Shown: piece after piece, positions 22,794 to 35,220 of the stretch | Numbering within the stretch: position 1 is the stretch's first letter | How the letters are laid out: the number at the start of each line of letters is the position of its first letter | Source of the DNA: Anomalospiza imberbis | Lineage: Eukaryota; Chordata; Aves; Passeriformes; Viduidae | Assembly (NCBI RefSeq): GCF_031753505.1 | Contig: NW_027099294.1 | Coordinates: 248,001-312,000 of the forward strand | Direction: 5' to 3' | Length of the DNA stretch: 64,000 nucleotides | The notes under the pieces: generated by a model | What the model was told of the DNA's origin: nothing | Database searches by the model: none | Seen by the model: the letters and a program-made list of their open reading frames with translations, nothing else | Position numbers and translations under genes: made by a program

Positions 22794-24511
22794 AGGTTCC
22801 TGTTGTCAGTTTTTAGGGTTCCCTTGGGACTGTCAGGGCAGCTAAGATTTGTGGTGGGGGCAGGTTGGGTCTGGGACACAGCCTTAATCGTTCAGATTTT
22901 TTGGAGATGGTTGGCCAATCAGTGGCACAGGCCTCTGGGGACAAAGACCAGCCCTTTTTCAAAAGAAAGGAATGTGGCCAGGCCAGGTTCCTGTTGTCAG
23001 TTTTTAGGGTTCCCTTGGGACTGTCAGGGCTGCACAGGTTTGAGGTGGGGGCAGCTTGCATCTGGGACACAGCCTTAATCATTCAGATATTTTGGAGGCA
23101 GCCGCCCGCTCAGGGCAACAGGACCCTGGAGAAAAAGTCCGTCCCTTTTCGCTGGGAAAGGAAAGTGGCCAGATCAGGTTCCTGAAGTCACTTCCAAAAG
23201 GTCCCTTGGCACTGTCAGGGTAGCACAGGTTTGTGGTGGGGGAAGCTTGCGTTTGGGACAAGGCCTTGGTTGTTCAGATTTTTTTGAGGCGGCCAGCCAC
23301 TCAGAGCCACAGGCCCCTGCAGAAAAAGACCAGCCCCTTTTCCAGGGCAAGGAAAGTTGCCATCCCAGGTTCCTGATGTGAGTTTGTAGGGTTCCCTTGG
23401 ACTGTCAGCGCAGCACAGGTTTGAGGTGGGGGCAGCTTGCGTCTGGGACACAGCCTTTGTCTTTCGGATTTTTTAGAGGTGGCCGGCCAACAAGGGCCAC
23501 AGGCCCCTGAAGACAAAGACAGGCCCTTTTTCCAGGGGAAGGAAAGTGGCCAGCCCAGGTTCCTGATGTCAGTTCCCAGGGTTCCCTTTGGACTGTCAGG
23601 GCAGCACAAGTTTGAGGTGGGGGCAGGCTCGGTTTGGGACATATCCTTGGTTGTTCGGATTTTTTTGAGGCGGCCAGCCACTCAGGGCCAAAGCCCTCTG
23701 CAGAAAAAGACCAGCCCTTTTTCCGGGGAAAGGAAAGTGGCCATCCCAGGTTCCTGATGTCACTTTAAAGGGTTCCCTAGGGACTGTCAGTGCAGCACAG
23801 GTTTGAGGTGGGGGCAGGTTGCGTCTGGGACACAGCCGTCATCGTTCAGATTTTTTGGAGGCAGATGGCCATTGGGGGCCACAGGCCGCTGGCGGCACAG
23901 ACCGGCCCTTTTCCCTGGGAAAGGAAAGTGGCCATCCCAGGTTCTTGAAGTCAGTTCCCAGGGTTCCCTTGGGACTGTCAGGGCAGCACAAGTTTGTGGT
24001 GGGGGCAGGCTCGGTTTGGGAAATATCCTTGGTTGTTCGGATTTTTTTGAGGCGGCCGGCCACTCAGGGACGCAGGCCTCTGGAGAAAAAGACCGTCCTT
24101 TTTCCATGGGAAAGGAAAGTGGCCAGCCCAGGTTCCTGAAGTCAGTTCCCAGGGTTCCCTTGGGACTGTCAGGGCAGCACAGGTTTGTGGTGGGGGCAGC
24201 TTGCGTCTGGGACGCAGCCTTAATCGTTCAGATTTTTTGGAGGGGGCCTCCCCCTCAGGGCAGCATGACCCTGGAGAAAAAGACCGTCCCTTTTCCCTGG
24301 GAAAGGAAAGTGGCCATCCCAGGTTCCTGATGACAGTTTGCAGGGTTCCCTTGGGACTGTCAGGGCAGCACAGGTTTGAGGTGGGGGCAGCTTGCGTCTG
24401 GGACACAGCCTAAATCCTTCAGATATTTTGGAGATGGTCGGCCAATCAGCGCCACAGGCCCCTGGGGACAAATACCAGCCCTTTTTCTAAGGAAAGGAAA
24501 GTGGCCAGCCC
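22794..24511. repeat. 9-monomer block (B-C-D-T-U-Q-R-S-[H/A])
   Basis: Starts: B 22794, C 22985, D 23176, T 23367, U 23557, Q 23748, R 23939, S 24130, H/A 24321. It resembles the 5570 block but begins directly with B and ends in a hybrid. That hybrid has H's left end (GATGACAGTTTGCAG) and A's right half (CCTAAATCCTTCAG), so the right part of H', all of I' and the left part of A are missing. G monomer hairpins appear in S. Confidence 0.9.
24321..24511. repeat. Hybrid monomer H/A
   Basis: Begins as H (GATGACAGTTTGCAG, after S) and continues as A (CAGCTTGCGTC, CCTAAATCCTTCAG, TCAGCGCC). The switch lies in the stretch common to both types. The product removes the rest of H', all of I' and the start of A, a loss of two monomers relative to the standard S-H'-I'-A order. 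Confidence 0.85.
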
Positions 24512-27001
24512 CGGTTCCTGTTGTCAGTTTTTAGGGTTCCCTTGGGACTGTCAGGGCAGCTAAGATTTGTGGTGGGGGCAGGTTGGGTCTGGGACACAGC
24601 CTTAATCGTTCAGATTTTTTGGAGATGGTTGGCCAATCAGTGGCACAGGCCTCTGGGGACAAAGACCAGCCCTTTTTCAAAAGAAAGGAATGTGGCCAGG
24701 CCAGGTTCCTGTTGTCAGTTTTTAGGGTTCCCTTGGGACTGTCAGGGCTGCACAGGTTTGAGGTGGGGGCAGCTTGCATCTGGGACACAGCCTTAATCAT
24801 TCAGATATTTTGGAGGCAGCCGCCCGCTCAGGGCAACAGGACCCTGGAGAAAAAGTCCGTCCCTTTTCGCTGGGAAAGGAAAGTGGCCAGATCAGGTTCC
24901 TGAAGTCACTTCCAAAAGGTCCCTTGGCACTGTCAGGGTAGCACAGGTTTGTGGTGGGGGAAGCTTGCGTTTGGGACAAGGCCTTGGTTGTTCAGATTTT
25001 TTTGAGGCGGCCAGCCACTCAGAGCCACAGGCCCCTGCAGAAAAAGACCAGCCCTTTTTCCAGGGCAAGGAAAGTTGCCATCCCAGGTTCCTGATGCGAG
25101 TTTGTAGGGTTCCCTTGGGACTGTCAGGGCAGCACAGGTTTGAGGTGGGGGCAGCTTGGGTCTGGGACACAGCCTTTGTCTTACGGATTTTTTCGAGGTG
25201 GCCGGCCAACCAGGGCCACAGGCCCCAGCAGAAAAACACCAGCCCTTTTTCTGGGGGAAGGAAAGTGGCCATCCCAGGTTCCTGATGACAGTTTGCAGTG
25301 TTCCCTTGGGACTGGCAGGGCAGCACAGGTTTGAGGTTGGGGCAGCTTGCGTCTGGGACACAGCCGTAATCATTCAGATATTTTGGAGGCAGCCGCCCGG
25401 TCAGGGCAACAGAACCCTGGAGAAAAAGTCCGTCCCTTTTCCCTGGGAAAGGAAAGTAGCCATCCCAGGTTCCTGATGTCAGTTCCCAGGGTTCCCTTTG
25501 GACTGTCAGGGCAGCACAGATTTGTGGTGGGGGCAGGTTGGGTCTGGGACACAGCCTTAATAATTCAGATTTTTGGAGGCGGCCTCCCGCTCAGGGCAAC
25601 AGGACCCTGGAGAAAAAGTCCGTCCCTTTTCCCTGGGAAAGGAAAGTAGCCATCCCAGGTTCCTGATGTCAGTTCCCAGGGTTCCCTTGGGACTGTCAGG
25701 GCAGCACAGGTTTGAGGTGGGGGCAGCTTGCGTAGGGGACACAGCCTTAATGGTTCAGATTTTTTGTCGGCGGCCGGCCATTCAGGGCCACAGGCCCTTG
25801 GAGACAAAGACAGGCCCTTTTTCCGGGGGAAGGAAAGTGGCCAGCCCAGGTTCCTGATGACAGTTTGCAGGGTTCCCTTGAGACTGTCAGGGCAGCACAA
25901 GTTTGAGGTGGGGGCAGGCTCGGTTTGGGACATATCCTTGGTTGTTCGGATTTTTTTGAGGCGGCCAGCCACTCAGGGCCAAAGCCCTCTGCAGAAAAAG
26001 ACCAGCCCTTTTTCCGGGGAAAGGAAAGTGGCCATCCCAGGTTCCTGATGTCACTTTAAAGGGTTCCCTAGGGACTGTCAGTGCAGCACAGGTTTGAGGT
26101 GGGGGCAGGTTGCGTCTGGGACACAGCCGTCATCGTTCAGATTTTTTGGAGGCAGATGGCCATTGGGGGCCACAGGCCGCTGGCGGCACAGACCGGCCCT
26201 TTTCCCTGGGAAAGGAAAGTGGCCATCCCAGGTTCTTGAAGTCAGTTCCCAGGGTTCCCTTGGGACTGTCAGGGCAGCACAAGTTTGTGGTGGGGGCAGG
26301 CTCGGTTTGGGAAATATCCTTGGTTGTTCGGATTTTTTTGAGGCGGCCGGCCACTCAGGGACGCAGGCCTCTGGAGAAAAAGACCGTCCTTTTTCCATGG
26401 GAAAGGAAAGTGGCCAGCCCAGGTTCCTGAAGTCAGTTCCCAGGGTTCCCTTGGGACTGTCAGGGCAGCACAGGTTTGTGGTGGGGGCAGCTTGCGTCTG
26501 GGAGGCAGCCTTAATCGTTCAGATTTTTTGGAGGGGGCCTCCCCCTCAGGGCAGCAGGACCCTGGAGAAAAAGACCGTCCCTTTTCCCTGGGAAAGGAAA
26601 GTGGCCATCCCAGGTTCCTGATGACAGTTTGCAGGGTTCCCTTGGGACTGTCAGGGCAGCACAGGTTTGAGGTGGGGGCAGGTTGCGTCTGGGACACAGG
26701 CTTTGTCTTTCGCATTTTTTCGAGGTTGCCGGCCAACCAGGGCCACAGGCCCCTGCAGAAAAACACCAGCCCTTTTCCCTTTTTCCGGGGGAAGGAAAGT
26801 GGCTATCCCAGGTTCCTGATGTGAGTTTGTAGGGTTCCCTTGGGACTGGCAGGGCAGCACAGGTTTGAGGTGGGGGCAGGTTGGGTCGGGGACACTGCCT
26901 TAATCCTTCAGATATTTTGGAGATGGTCAGGCCAGTCATCGCCAGAGGCCCCTGGGGACAAATACCAGCCCTTTTTCTAAGGAAAGGAATGTGTCCAGCC
27001 C
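24512..27001. repeat. 13-mer HOR (B-C-D-[E/L]-M-N-O-P-Q-R-S-H'-I')
   Basis: Starts: B 24512, C 24703, D 24894, E/L 25085, M 25276, N 25467, O 25657, P 25848, Q 26039, R 26230, S 26421, H' 26612, I' 26810. It is the 14-mer at 20114 without its A, which is supplied by the hybrid at 24321. The E/L splice is the same as at 20878, so the two blocks share an ancestor. S carries GGGAGGCAGCC where other copies have GGGACGCAGCC. Confidence 0.9.
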
Positions 27002-30000
27002 AGGTTCCTGTTGTCAGTTTTTAGGGTTCCCTTGGGACTGTCAGGGCAGCACAGGTTTGAGGTGGGGGCAGCTTGCGTCTGGGACACAGCCTAAATCCTT
27101 CAGATATTTTGGAGATGGTCGGCCAATCAGCGCCACAGGCCCCTGGGGACAAATACCAGCCCTTTTTCTAAGGAAAGGAAAGTGGCCAGCCCCGGTTCCT
27201 GTTGTCAGTTTTTAGGGTTCCCTTGGGACTGTCAGGGCAGCTAAGATTTGTACTGGGGGCAGGTTGGGTCTGGGACACAGCCTTAATCGTTCAGATTTTT
27301 TGGAGATGGTTGGCCAATCAGTGGCACAGGCCTCTGGGGACAAAGACCAGCCCTTTTTCAAAAGAAAGGAATGTGGCCAGGCCAGGTTCCTGTTGTCAGT
27401 TTTTAGGGTTCCCTTGGGACTGTCAGGGCTGCACAGGTTTGAGGTGGGGGCAGCTTGCATCTGGGACACAGCCTTAATCATTCAGATATTTTGGAGGCAG
27501 CCGCCCGCTCAGGGCAACAGGACCCTGGAGAAAAAGTCCGTCCCTTTTCGCTGGGAAAGGAAAGTGGCCAGATCAGGTTCCTGAAGTCACTTCCAAAAGG
27601 TCCCTTGGCACTGTCAGGGTAGCACAGGTTTGTGGTGGGGGAAGCTTGCGTCTGGGACAAGGCCTTGGTTGTTCAGATTTTTTTGAGGCGGCCAGCCACT
27701 CAGAGCCACAGGCCCCTGCAGAAAAAGACCAGCCCTTTTTCCAGGGCAAGGAAAGTTGCCATCCCAGGTTCCTGATGTGAGTTTGTAGGGTTCCCTTGGA
27801 CTGTCAGGGCAGCACAGGTTTGAGGTGGGGGCAGGCTCGGTTTGGGACATATCCTTGGTTTTTCAGATTTTTTGGAGGCGGCCGCCCGCTCAGGGCAACA
27901 GGACCCTGGCGAAAAAGATCGTCCCTTTTCCCTGGGAAAGGAAAGTGGCCATCCCAGGTTCCTGATGACCGTTTGCAGGGTTCCCTTGAGACTGTCAGGG
28001 CCGCTCAAGTTTCAGGTGGGGGCAGGTTGCGTCTGGGACAAATCCTTGGTTGTTCGGATTGTTTTGAGGCGGCCAGACACTCAGGGCCGTGGGCCCCTTT
28101 AGACAAAGACCGGCCGTTTTCCCTGGGAAAGGAAAGTTGCCATCCCAGGTTCCTGATGTGAGTTTGTAGGGTTCCCTTGGGACTGGCAGGGCAGCACAGG
28201 TTTGAGGTGGGGGCAGGTTGGGTCTGGGACTCAGCCTTAATCCTTCAGATATTTTGGAGATGGTCAGGCCAATCATCGCCACAGGCCCCTGGGGACAAAT
28301 ACCAGCCCTTTTTCTAAGGAAAGGAATGCGGCCATCCCAGGCTCCTGATGTCAATTTGCAGGGTTCCCTTGGGACTGTCAGGGCTACACAGGCTTGAGGT
28401 GGGGGCAGGCTCGGTTTGGGAAATATCCTTGGTTGTTTGGATTGTTTTGAGGCGGCCGGCCACTCAGGGTCCCAGGCCCCTGGAGACAATGACCGGGCCT
28501 ATTCCCTGGGAAAGGAAAGTGGCCAGCCCAGGTTCCTGATGACAGTTTGCAGTGTTCCCTTGGGACTGTCAGGGCTACACAGGCTTGAGGTGGGGGCAGG
28601 TTGGGTCTGGGACACAGCCTTAATCGTTCAGATATTTTGGAGATGGTTGGCCAAGCAGCGGCACAGGCCTCTGGAGGCAAAGACCAGCCCTTTTTCAAAA
28701 GAAAGGAATGTGGCCAGGCCAGGTTCCTGTTGTCAGTTTTTAGGGTTCCCTTGGGACTGTCAGGGCTGCACAGGTTTCAGGTGGGGGCAGCTTGCGTTTG
28801 GGACACAGCCTTAATCGCTCCGATTTTTTTGAGGCGGCCGCCCGCTCAGGGCAACAGGACCCTGGAGAAAAAGATCGTCCCTTTTCCCTTGGAAAGGAAA
28901 GTGGCCATCCCAGGTTCCTGATGTCAATTTGCAGGGTTCCCTTGGGATTGTCAGGGAAGCACAGTTTTGAGGTGGGGGCAGGTTGGGTCTGGGACACAGA
29001 CTTTGTCTTTCGGATTTTTTAGAGGTGGCCGGCCAACAAGGGCCAAAGGCCCCTGGAGACAAAGACAGGCCCTTTTTCCGGGGGAAGGAAAGTGGCCAGC
29101 CCAGGTTCCTGATGACAGTTTGCAGGGTTCCCTTGAGACTGTCAGGGCAGCACAAGTTTGAGGTGGGGGCAGGCTCGGTTTGGGACATATCCTTGGTTGT
29201 TCAGAATTTTTGGAGGCGGATGGCTACTCAGGGCCAAAGCCCTCTGCAGAAAAAGACCAGCCCTTTTTCCGGGGAACAGAAAGTCACCATCCCAGGTTCC
29301 TGATGTCAATTTGTAGGGTTCCCTTGGGACTGTCAGGGCTACACAGGTTTGAGGTGGGGGCAGGTTGCGTCTGGGACACAGCCGTAATCATTCAGATATT
29401 TTGGAGGCAGCCGCCCGCTCAAGGCAACAGGACCCTGGAGAAAAAGTCCGTCCCATTTCCCTGGGAAAGGAAAGTAGCCATCCCAGGTTCCTGATGACAG
29501 TTTGTAGGGTTCCCTTGGGACTGTCAGGGCAGCACAGGTTTGAGGTGGGGGCAGGTTGGGTCTGGGACACAGCCTTAATCCTTCAGATATTTTGGAGGCG
29601 GCCGCCCGCTCAGGGCAACAGGAACCTGGAGAAAGAGATCGTCCCTTTTCCCTGGGAAAGGAGAGTGGCCATCCCAGGTTCCTGATGTCAGTTTTTAGAG
29701 TTCCCTTGGGACTGTCAGGGCGGCACAGGTTTGTGGTGGGGGCAGGCTCGGTTTGGGACATATCCTTGGTTGTTCGGAATTTTTGGAGGCGGCCGGCCAC
29801 TCAGGGACGCAGGCCTCTGGAGAAAAAGACCGTCCCTTTTCCATGGGAAAGGAAAGTGGCCAGACCAGGTTCCTGATATCACTTCCCAGGGTTCCCTTTG
29901 GACTGTCAGGGCAGCACAGATTTGTGGTGGGGGCAGCTTGCGTCTGCGACACAGCCTTAATAATTCAGATTTTTGGAGGCGGCCTCCCGCTCAGGGCAAC

Positions 30001-30631
30001 AGGACGCTGGAGAAAAAGACCGTCCCTTTTCCCTGTGAAAGGAAAGTAGCCATCTCAGGTTCCTGATGACAGTTTGCAGGGTTCCCTTGGGACTGTCAGG
30101 GCAGCACAGGTTTGAGGTGGGGGCAGGTTGCGTCTGGGAGACAGCCTTTGGCTTTCGGATTTTTTAGAGGTGGCTGCCCGCTCAGGGCAACAGGCCCTCG
30201 CAGAAAAACACCAGCCCTTTATCTGGGGGAAGGAAAAGTAGCCATCCCAGGTTCCTGATGTCAATTTGCAGGGTTCCCTTGGGACTGTCAGGGCTACACA
30301 GGTTTGAGGTGGGGGCAGGTTGGGTCTGGGACACAGCCTTAATCCTTCCGATATTTTGGAGGTGGTCAGGCCAATCATCGCCACAGGCCCCTATGGAAAA
30401 AGACAGTCCCTTTTCCCTGGGAAAGGAAAGTGGCCATCCCAGGTTCCTGATGACATTTTGCAGGGTTCCCTTGGGACTGTCAGGGCAGCACAGGTTTGAG
30501 GTGGGGGCAGCTTGCGTCTGGGACACAGCCTTAATCGTTCAGATTTTTTGGAGGCGGCCTCCCGCTCAGGGCAGCAGGACCCTGGAGAAAAAGACCGTCC
30601 CTTTTCCCTGGGAAAGGAAAGTGGCCATCCC
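27002..30631. repeat. Long cassette, 19 monomers (A-B-C-D-[T/D']-V-W-X-Y-Z-a-b-c-[d/e]-f-g-h-i-j)
   Basis: Starts: A 27002, B 27193, C 27384, D 27575, T/D' 27766, V 27956, W 28147, X 28339, Y 28530, Z 28721, a 28912, b 29103, c 29294, d/e 29485, f 29676, g 29867, h 30057, i 30249, j 30441. The a-j part is single-copy and nine monomers long because d and e are fused. The left end of b is P-like (GATGACAGTTTGCAG) instead of GATTGCAGTTTGCACG. B has TTGTACTGGGGG in place of TTGTGGTGGGGG near 27250. Confidence 0.9.
29485..29675. repeat. Hybrid monomer d/e
   Basis: Left part and GATATTTTGG are from d; GGCGGCCGCCCGC and GGAACCTGG are from e. The last d-specific base is A at 29589 and the first e-specific base is C at 29599, so the switch lies in the nine bases between. 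The same hybrid is at 43637; separate d and e monomers are kept in the 11510-17245 copies and at 55294/55486. Confidence 0.88.
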
Positions 30632-31588
30632 AGGATCCTGATGACAGTTTGCAGGGTTCCCTTGGGACTGTCAGGGCAGCACAGGTTTGAGGTGGGGGCA
30701 GGTTGCGTCTGGGACACAGCCTTTGGCTTTCGGATTTTTTAGAGGTGGCCGCCCGCTCAGGGCAACAGGCCCCTGCAGAAAAACACCAGCCCTTTATCTG
30801 GGGGAAGGAAAAGTAGCCATCCCAGGTTCCTGATGTGAATTTGCACCGTTCCCTTGGGACTGTCAGGGCTACACAGGTTTGAGGTGGGGGCAGGCTCGGT
30901 TTGGGACATATCCTTAATTGTTTGGATTGTTTTGAGGCGGCCGGCCACTCAGGGTCCCAGGCCTCTGGAGACAAAGATCGGGCCTATTCCCTGGGAAAGG
31001 AAAGTGGCCAGCCCAGGTTCCTGATGTCAATTTGTAGGGTTCCCTTGGGACTGTCAGGGCAGCACAGGTTTGTGGTGGGGGCAGCTTGCGTCTGGGACAC
31101 AGCCTTAATCGTTCAGATTTTTTGGAGGGGGCCTCCCCCTCAGGGCAGCAGGACCCTGGAGAAAAAGTCCGTCCCTTTTCCCTGGGAAAGGAAAGTGGCC
31201 ATCCCAGGTTCCTGATGACAGTTTGCAGGGTTCCCTTGGGACTGTCAGGGCAGCACAGGTTTGAGGTGGGGGCAGGTTGCGTCTGGGACACAGGCTTTGT
31301 CTTTCGCATTTTTTCGAGGTGGCCGGCCAACCAGGGCCACAGGCCCCTGCAGAAAAACACCAGCCCTTTTTCCGTGGGAAGGAAAGTGGCTATCACAGGT
31401 TCCTGATGTGAGTTTGTAGGGTTCCCTTGGGACTGGCAGGGCAGCACAGGTTTGAGGTGGGGGCAGGTTGGGTCTGGGACACTGCCTTAATCCTTCAGAT
31501 ATTTTGGAGATGGTCAGGCCAGTCATCGCCAGAGGCCCCTGGGGACAAATACCAGCCCTTTTTCTAAGGAAAGGAATGTGTCCAGCCC
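30632..31588. repeat. Five-monomer return segment (E'-F-G-H-I), second super-unit
   Basis: Starts: E' 30632, F 30824, G 31015, H 31206, I 31397. It carries the same AGGATCCTG start as 17246. F differs by GATGTGAATTTGCACCG and CCTTAATTGTTTGG in place of GATGTCAATT and CCTTGGTTGTTTGG. Confidence 0.9.
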
Positions 31589-33499
31589 AGGTTCCTGTTG
31601 TCAGTTTTTAGGGTTCCCTTGGGACTGTCAGGGCAGCACAGGTTTGAGGTGGGGGCAGCTTGCGTCTGGGACACAGCCTTAATCGTTCAGATTTTTTGGA
31701 GATGGTTGGCCAATCAGTGGCACAGGCCTCTGGGGACAAAGACCAGCCCTTTTTCAAAAGAAAGGAATGTGGCCAGGCCAGGTTCCTGTTGTCAGTTTTA
31801 AGGGTTCCCTTGGGACTGTCAGGGCTGCACAGGTTTGAGGTGGGGGCAGCTTGCATCTGGGACACAGCCTTAATCATTCAGATATTTTGGAGGCAGCCGC
31901 CCGCTCAGGGCAACAGGACCCTGGAGAAAAAGTCCGTCCCTTTTCGCTGGGAAAGGAAAGTGGCCAGATCAGGTTCCTGAAGTCAATTCCAAAAGGTCCC
32001 TTGGCACTGTCAGGGTAGCACAGGTTTGTGGTGGGGGAAGCTTGCGTTTGGGACAAGGCCTTGGTTGTTCAGATTTTTTTGAGGCGGCCAGCCACTCAGA
32101 GCCACAGGCCCCTGCAGAAAAAGACCAGCCCTTTTTCCAGGGCAAGGAAAGTTGCCATCCCAGGTTCCTGATGCGAGTTTGTAGGGTTCCCTTGGGACTG
32201 TCAGGGCAGCACAGGTTTGAGGTGGGGGCAGGTTGCGTCTGGGACACAGGCTTTGTCTTTCACATTTTTTCGAGGTGGCCGGCCAACCAGGGCCACAGGC
32301 CCCTGCAGAAAAACACCAGCCCTTTTTCCGTGGGAAGGAAAGTGGCTATCACAGGTTCCTGATGTGAGTTTGTAGGGTTCCCTTGGGACTGGCAGGGCAG
32401 CACAGGTTTGAGGTGGGGGCAGGTTGGGTCCGGGACACTGCCTTAATCGTTCAGATTTTTTGGAGGCGGCCTCCCGCTCAGGGCAGCAGGACCCTGGAGA
32501 AAAAGACCGTCCCTTTTCCCTGGGAAAGGAAAGTGGCCATCCCAGGTTCCTGATGACAGTTTGCAGGGTTCCCTTGGGACTGTCAGGGCAGCACAGGTTT
32601 GAGGTGGGGGCAGGTTGCGTCTGGGACACAGCCTTTGGCTTTCGGATTTTTTAGAGGTGGCCGCCCGCTCAGGGCAACAGGCCCCTGCAGAAAAACACCA
32701 GCCCTTTATCTGGGGGAAGGAAAAGTAGCCATCCCAGGTTCCTGATGTCAATTTGCACCGTTCCCTTGGGACTGTCAGGGCTACACAGGTTTGAGGTGGG
32801 GGCAGGCTCGGTTTGGGACATATCCTTGGTTGTTTGGATTGTTTTGAGGCGGCCGGCCACTCAGGGTCCCAGGCCTCTGGAGACAAAGATCGGGCCTATT
32901 CCCTGGGAAAGGAAAGTGGCCAGCCAAGGTTCCTGATGTCAATTTGTAGGGTTCCCTTGGGACTGTCAGGGCAGCACAGGTTTGTGGTGGGGGCAGCTTG
33001 CGTCTGGGACACAGCCTTAATCGTTCAGATTTTTTGGAGGGGGCCTCCCCCTCAGGGCAGCAGGACCCTGGAGAAAAAGTCCGTCCCTTTTCCCTGGGAA
33101 AGGAAAGTGGCCATCCCAGGTTCCTGATGACAGTTTGCAGGGTTCCCTTGGGACTGTCAGGGCAGCACAGGTTTGAGGTGGGGGCAGGTTGCGTCTGCAC
33201 ACAGGCTTTGTCTTTCGCATTTTTTCGAGGTGGCCGGCCAACCAGGGCCACAGGCCCCTGCAGAAAAACACCAGCCCTTTTTCCGGGGGAAGGAAAGTGG
33301 CTATCACAGGTTCCTGATGTGAGTTTGTAGGGTTCCCTTGGGACTGGCAGGGCAGCACAGGTTTGAGGTGGGGGCAGGTTGGGTCTGGGACACTGCCTTA
33401 ATCCTTCAGATATTTTGGAGATGGTCAGGCCAGTCATCGCCAGAGGCCCCTGGGGACAAATACCAGCCCTTTTTCTAAGGAAAGGAATGTGTCCAGCCC
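31589..33499. repeat. Terminal 10-mer HOR, copy 2
   Basis: Starts: B'' 31589, C 31780, D 31971, E/H 32162, J 32353, E' 32544, F 32736, G 32927, H 33118, I 33308. Same order as 18202. B'' has CAGCACAGGTTTGAGG where standard B has CAGCTAAGATTTGTGG. C begins with GTCAGTTTTAAGGG. D has GTCAATTCC in place of GTCACTTCC, shared with 46132. H carries the short GTCTGCACACAGG allele. Confidence 0.91.
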
Positions 33500-35220
33500 A
33501 GGTTCCTGTTGTCAGTTTTTAGGGTTCCCTTGGGACTGTCAGGGCAGCACAGGTTTGAGGTGGGGGCAGCTTGCGTCTGGGACACAGCCTAAATCCTTCA
33601 GATATTTTGGAGATGGTCGGCCAATCAGCGCCACAGGCCCCTGGGGACAAATACCAGCCCTTTTTCTAAGGAAAGGAAAGTGGCCAGCCCCGGTTCCTGT
33701 TGTCAGTTTTTAGGGTTCCCTTGGGACTGTCAGGGCAGCTAAGATTTGTGGTGGGGGCAGGTTGGGTCTGGGACACAGCCTTAATCGTTCAGATTTTTTG
33801 GAGATGGTTGGCCAATCAGTGGCACAGGCCTCTGGGGACAAAGACCAGCCCTTTTTCAAAAGAAAGGAATGTGGCCAGGCCAGGTTCCTGTTGTCAGTTT
33901 TTAGGGTTCCCTTGGGACTGTCAGGGCTGCACAGGTTTGAGGTGGGGGCAGCTTGCATCTGGGACACAGCCTTAATCATTCAGATATTTTGGAGGCAGCC
34001 GCCCGCTCAGGGCAACAGGACCCTGGAGAAAAAGTCCGTCCCATTTCACTGGGAAAGGAAAGTGGCCAGATCAGGTTCCTGAAGTCACTTCCAAAAGTTC
34101 CCTTGGCACTGTCAGGGTAGCACAGGTTTGTGGTGGGGGAAGCTTGCGTCTGGGACAAGGCCTTGGTTGTTCAGATTTTTTTGAGGCGGCCAGCCACTCA
34201 GAGCCACAGGCCCCTGCAGAAAAAGACCAGCCCTTTTTCCAGGGCAAGGAAAGTTGCCATCCCAGGTTCCTGATGCGAGTTTGTAGGGTTCCCTTGGGAC
34301 TGTCAGGGCAGCACAGGTTTGAGGTGGGGGCAGGTTGCGTCTGGGACACAGCCTTTGGCTTTCGGATTTTTTAGAGGTGGCCGCCCGCTCAGGGCAACAG
34401 GCCCCTGCAGAAAAACACCAGCCCTTTATCTGGGGGAAGGAAAAGTAGCCATCCCAGGTTCCTGATGTCAATTTGCACCGTTCCCTTGGGACTGTCAGGG
34501 CTACACAGGTTTGAGGTGGGGGCAGGCTCGGTTTGGGACATATCCTTGGTTGTTTGGATTGTTTTGAGGCGGCCGGCCACTCAGGGTCCCAGGCCTCTGG
34601 AGACAAAGATCGGGCCTATTCCCTGGGAAAGGAAAGTGGCCAGCCCAGGTTCCTGATGTCAATTTGTAGGGTTCCCTTGGGACTGTCAGGGCAGCACAGG
34701 TTTGTGGTGGGGGCAGCTTGCGTCTGGGACACAGCCTTAATCGTTCAGATTTTTTGGAGGGGGCCTCCCCCTCAGGGCAGCAGGACCCTGGAGAAAAAGT
34801 CCGTCCCTTTTCCCTGGGAAAGGAAAGTGGCCATCCCAGGTTCCTGATGACAGTTTGCAGGGTTCCCTTGGGACTGTCAGGGCAGCACAGGTTTGAGGTG
34901 GGGGCAGGTTGCGTCTTGGACACAGGCTTTGTCTTTCGCATTTTTTCGAGGTGGCCGGCCAACCAGGGCCACAGGCCCCTGCAGAAAAACACCAGCCCTT
35001 TTTCCGGGGGAAGGAAAGTGGCTATCACAGGTTCCTGATGTGAGTTTGTAGGGTTCCCTTGGGACTGGCAGGGCAGCACAGGTTTGAGGTGGGGGCAGGT
35101 TGGGTCTGGGACACTGCCTTAATCCTTCAGATATTTTGGAGATGGTCAGGCCAGTCATCGCCAGAGGCCCCTGGGGACAAATACCAGCCCTTTTTCTAAG
35201 GAAAGGAATGTGTCCAGCCC
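33500..35220. repeat. 9-mer HOR (A-I), opening the third super-unit
   Basis: 1,721 bp; starts A 33500, B 33691, C 33882, D 34073, E 34264, F 34456, G 34647, H 34838, I 35029. It matches 21-1743 at an offset of about +33,479, sharing CCCATTTCACTGGG in C and GCGTCTTGGACACAGG in H. These rare variants show that the two copies are specific duplicates. Confidence 0.93.

Larger units (their letters stand above)
20114..33499. repeat. Super-unit 2 (13,386 bp)
   Basis: Composed of the blocks at 20114, 22794, 24512, 27002, 30632 and 31589. Like every super-unit here it starts with A and ends with V-Z, the a-j monomers, E'FGHI and the terminal 10-mer. Its head is rich in K-S type monomers. 27842-33489 matches the end of super-unit 1 (10440-20103), first at +17,402 and then, after the triplicated 10-mer, at +13,386. 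Confidence 0.85.
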
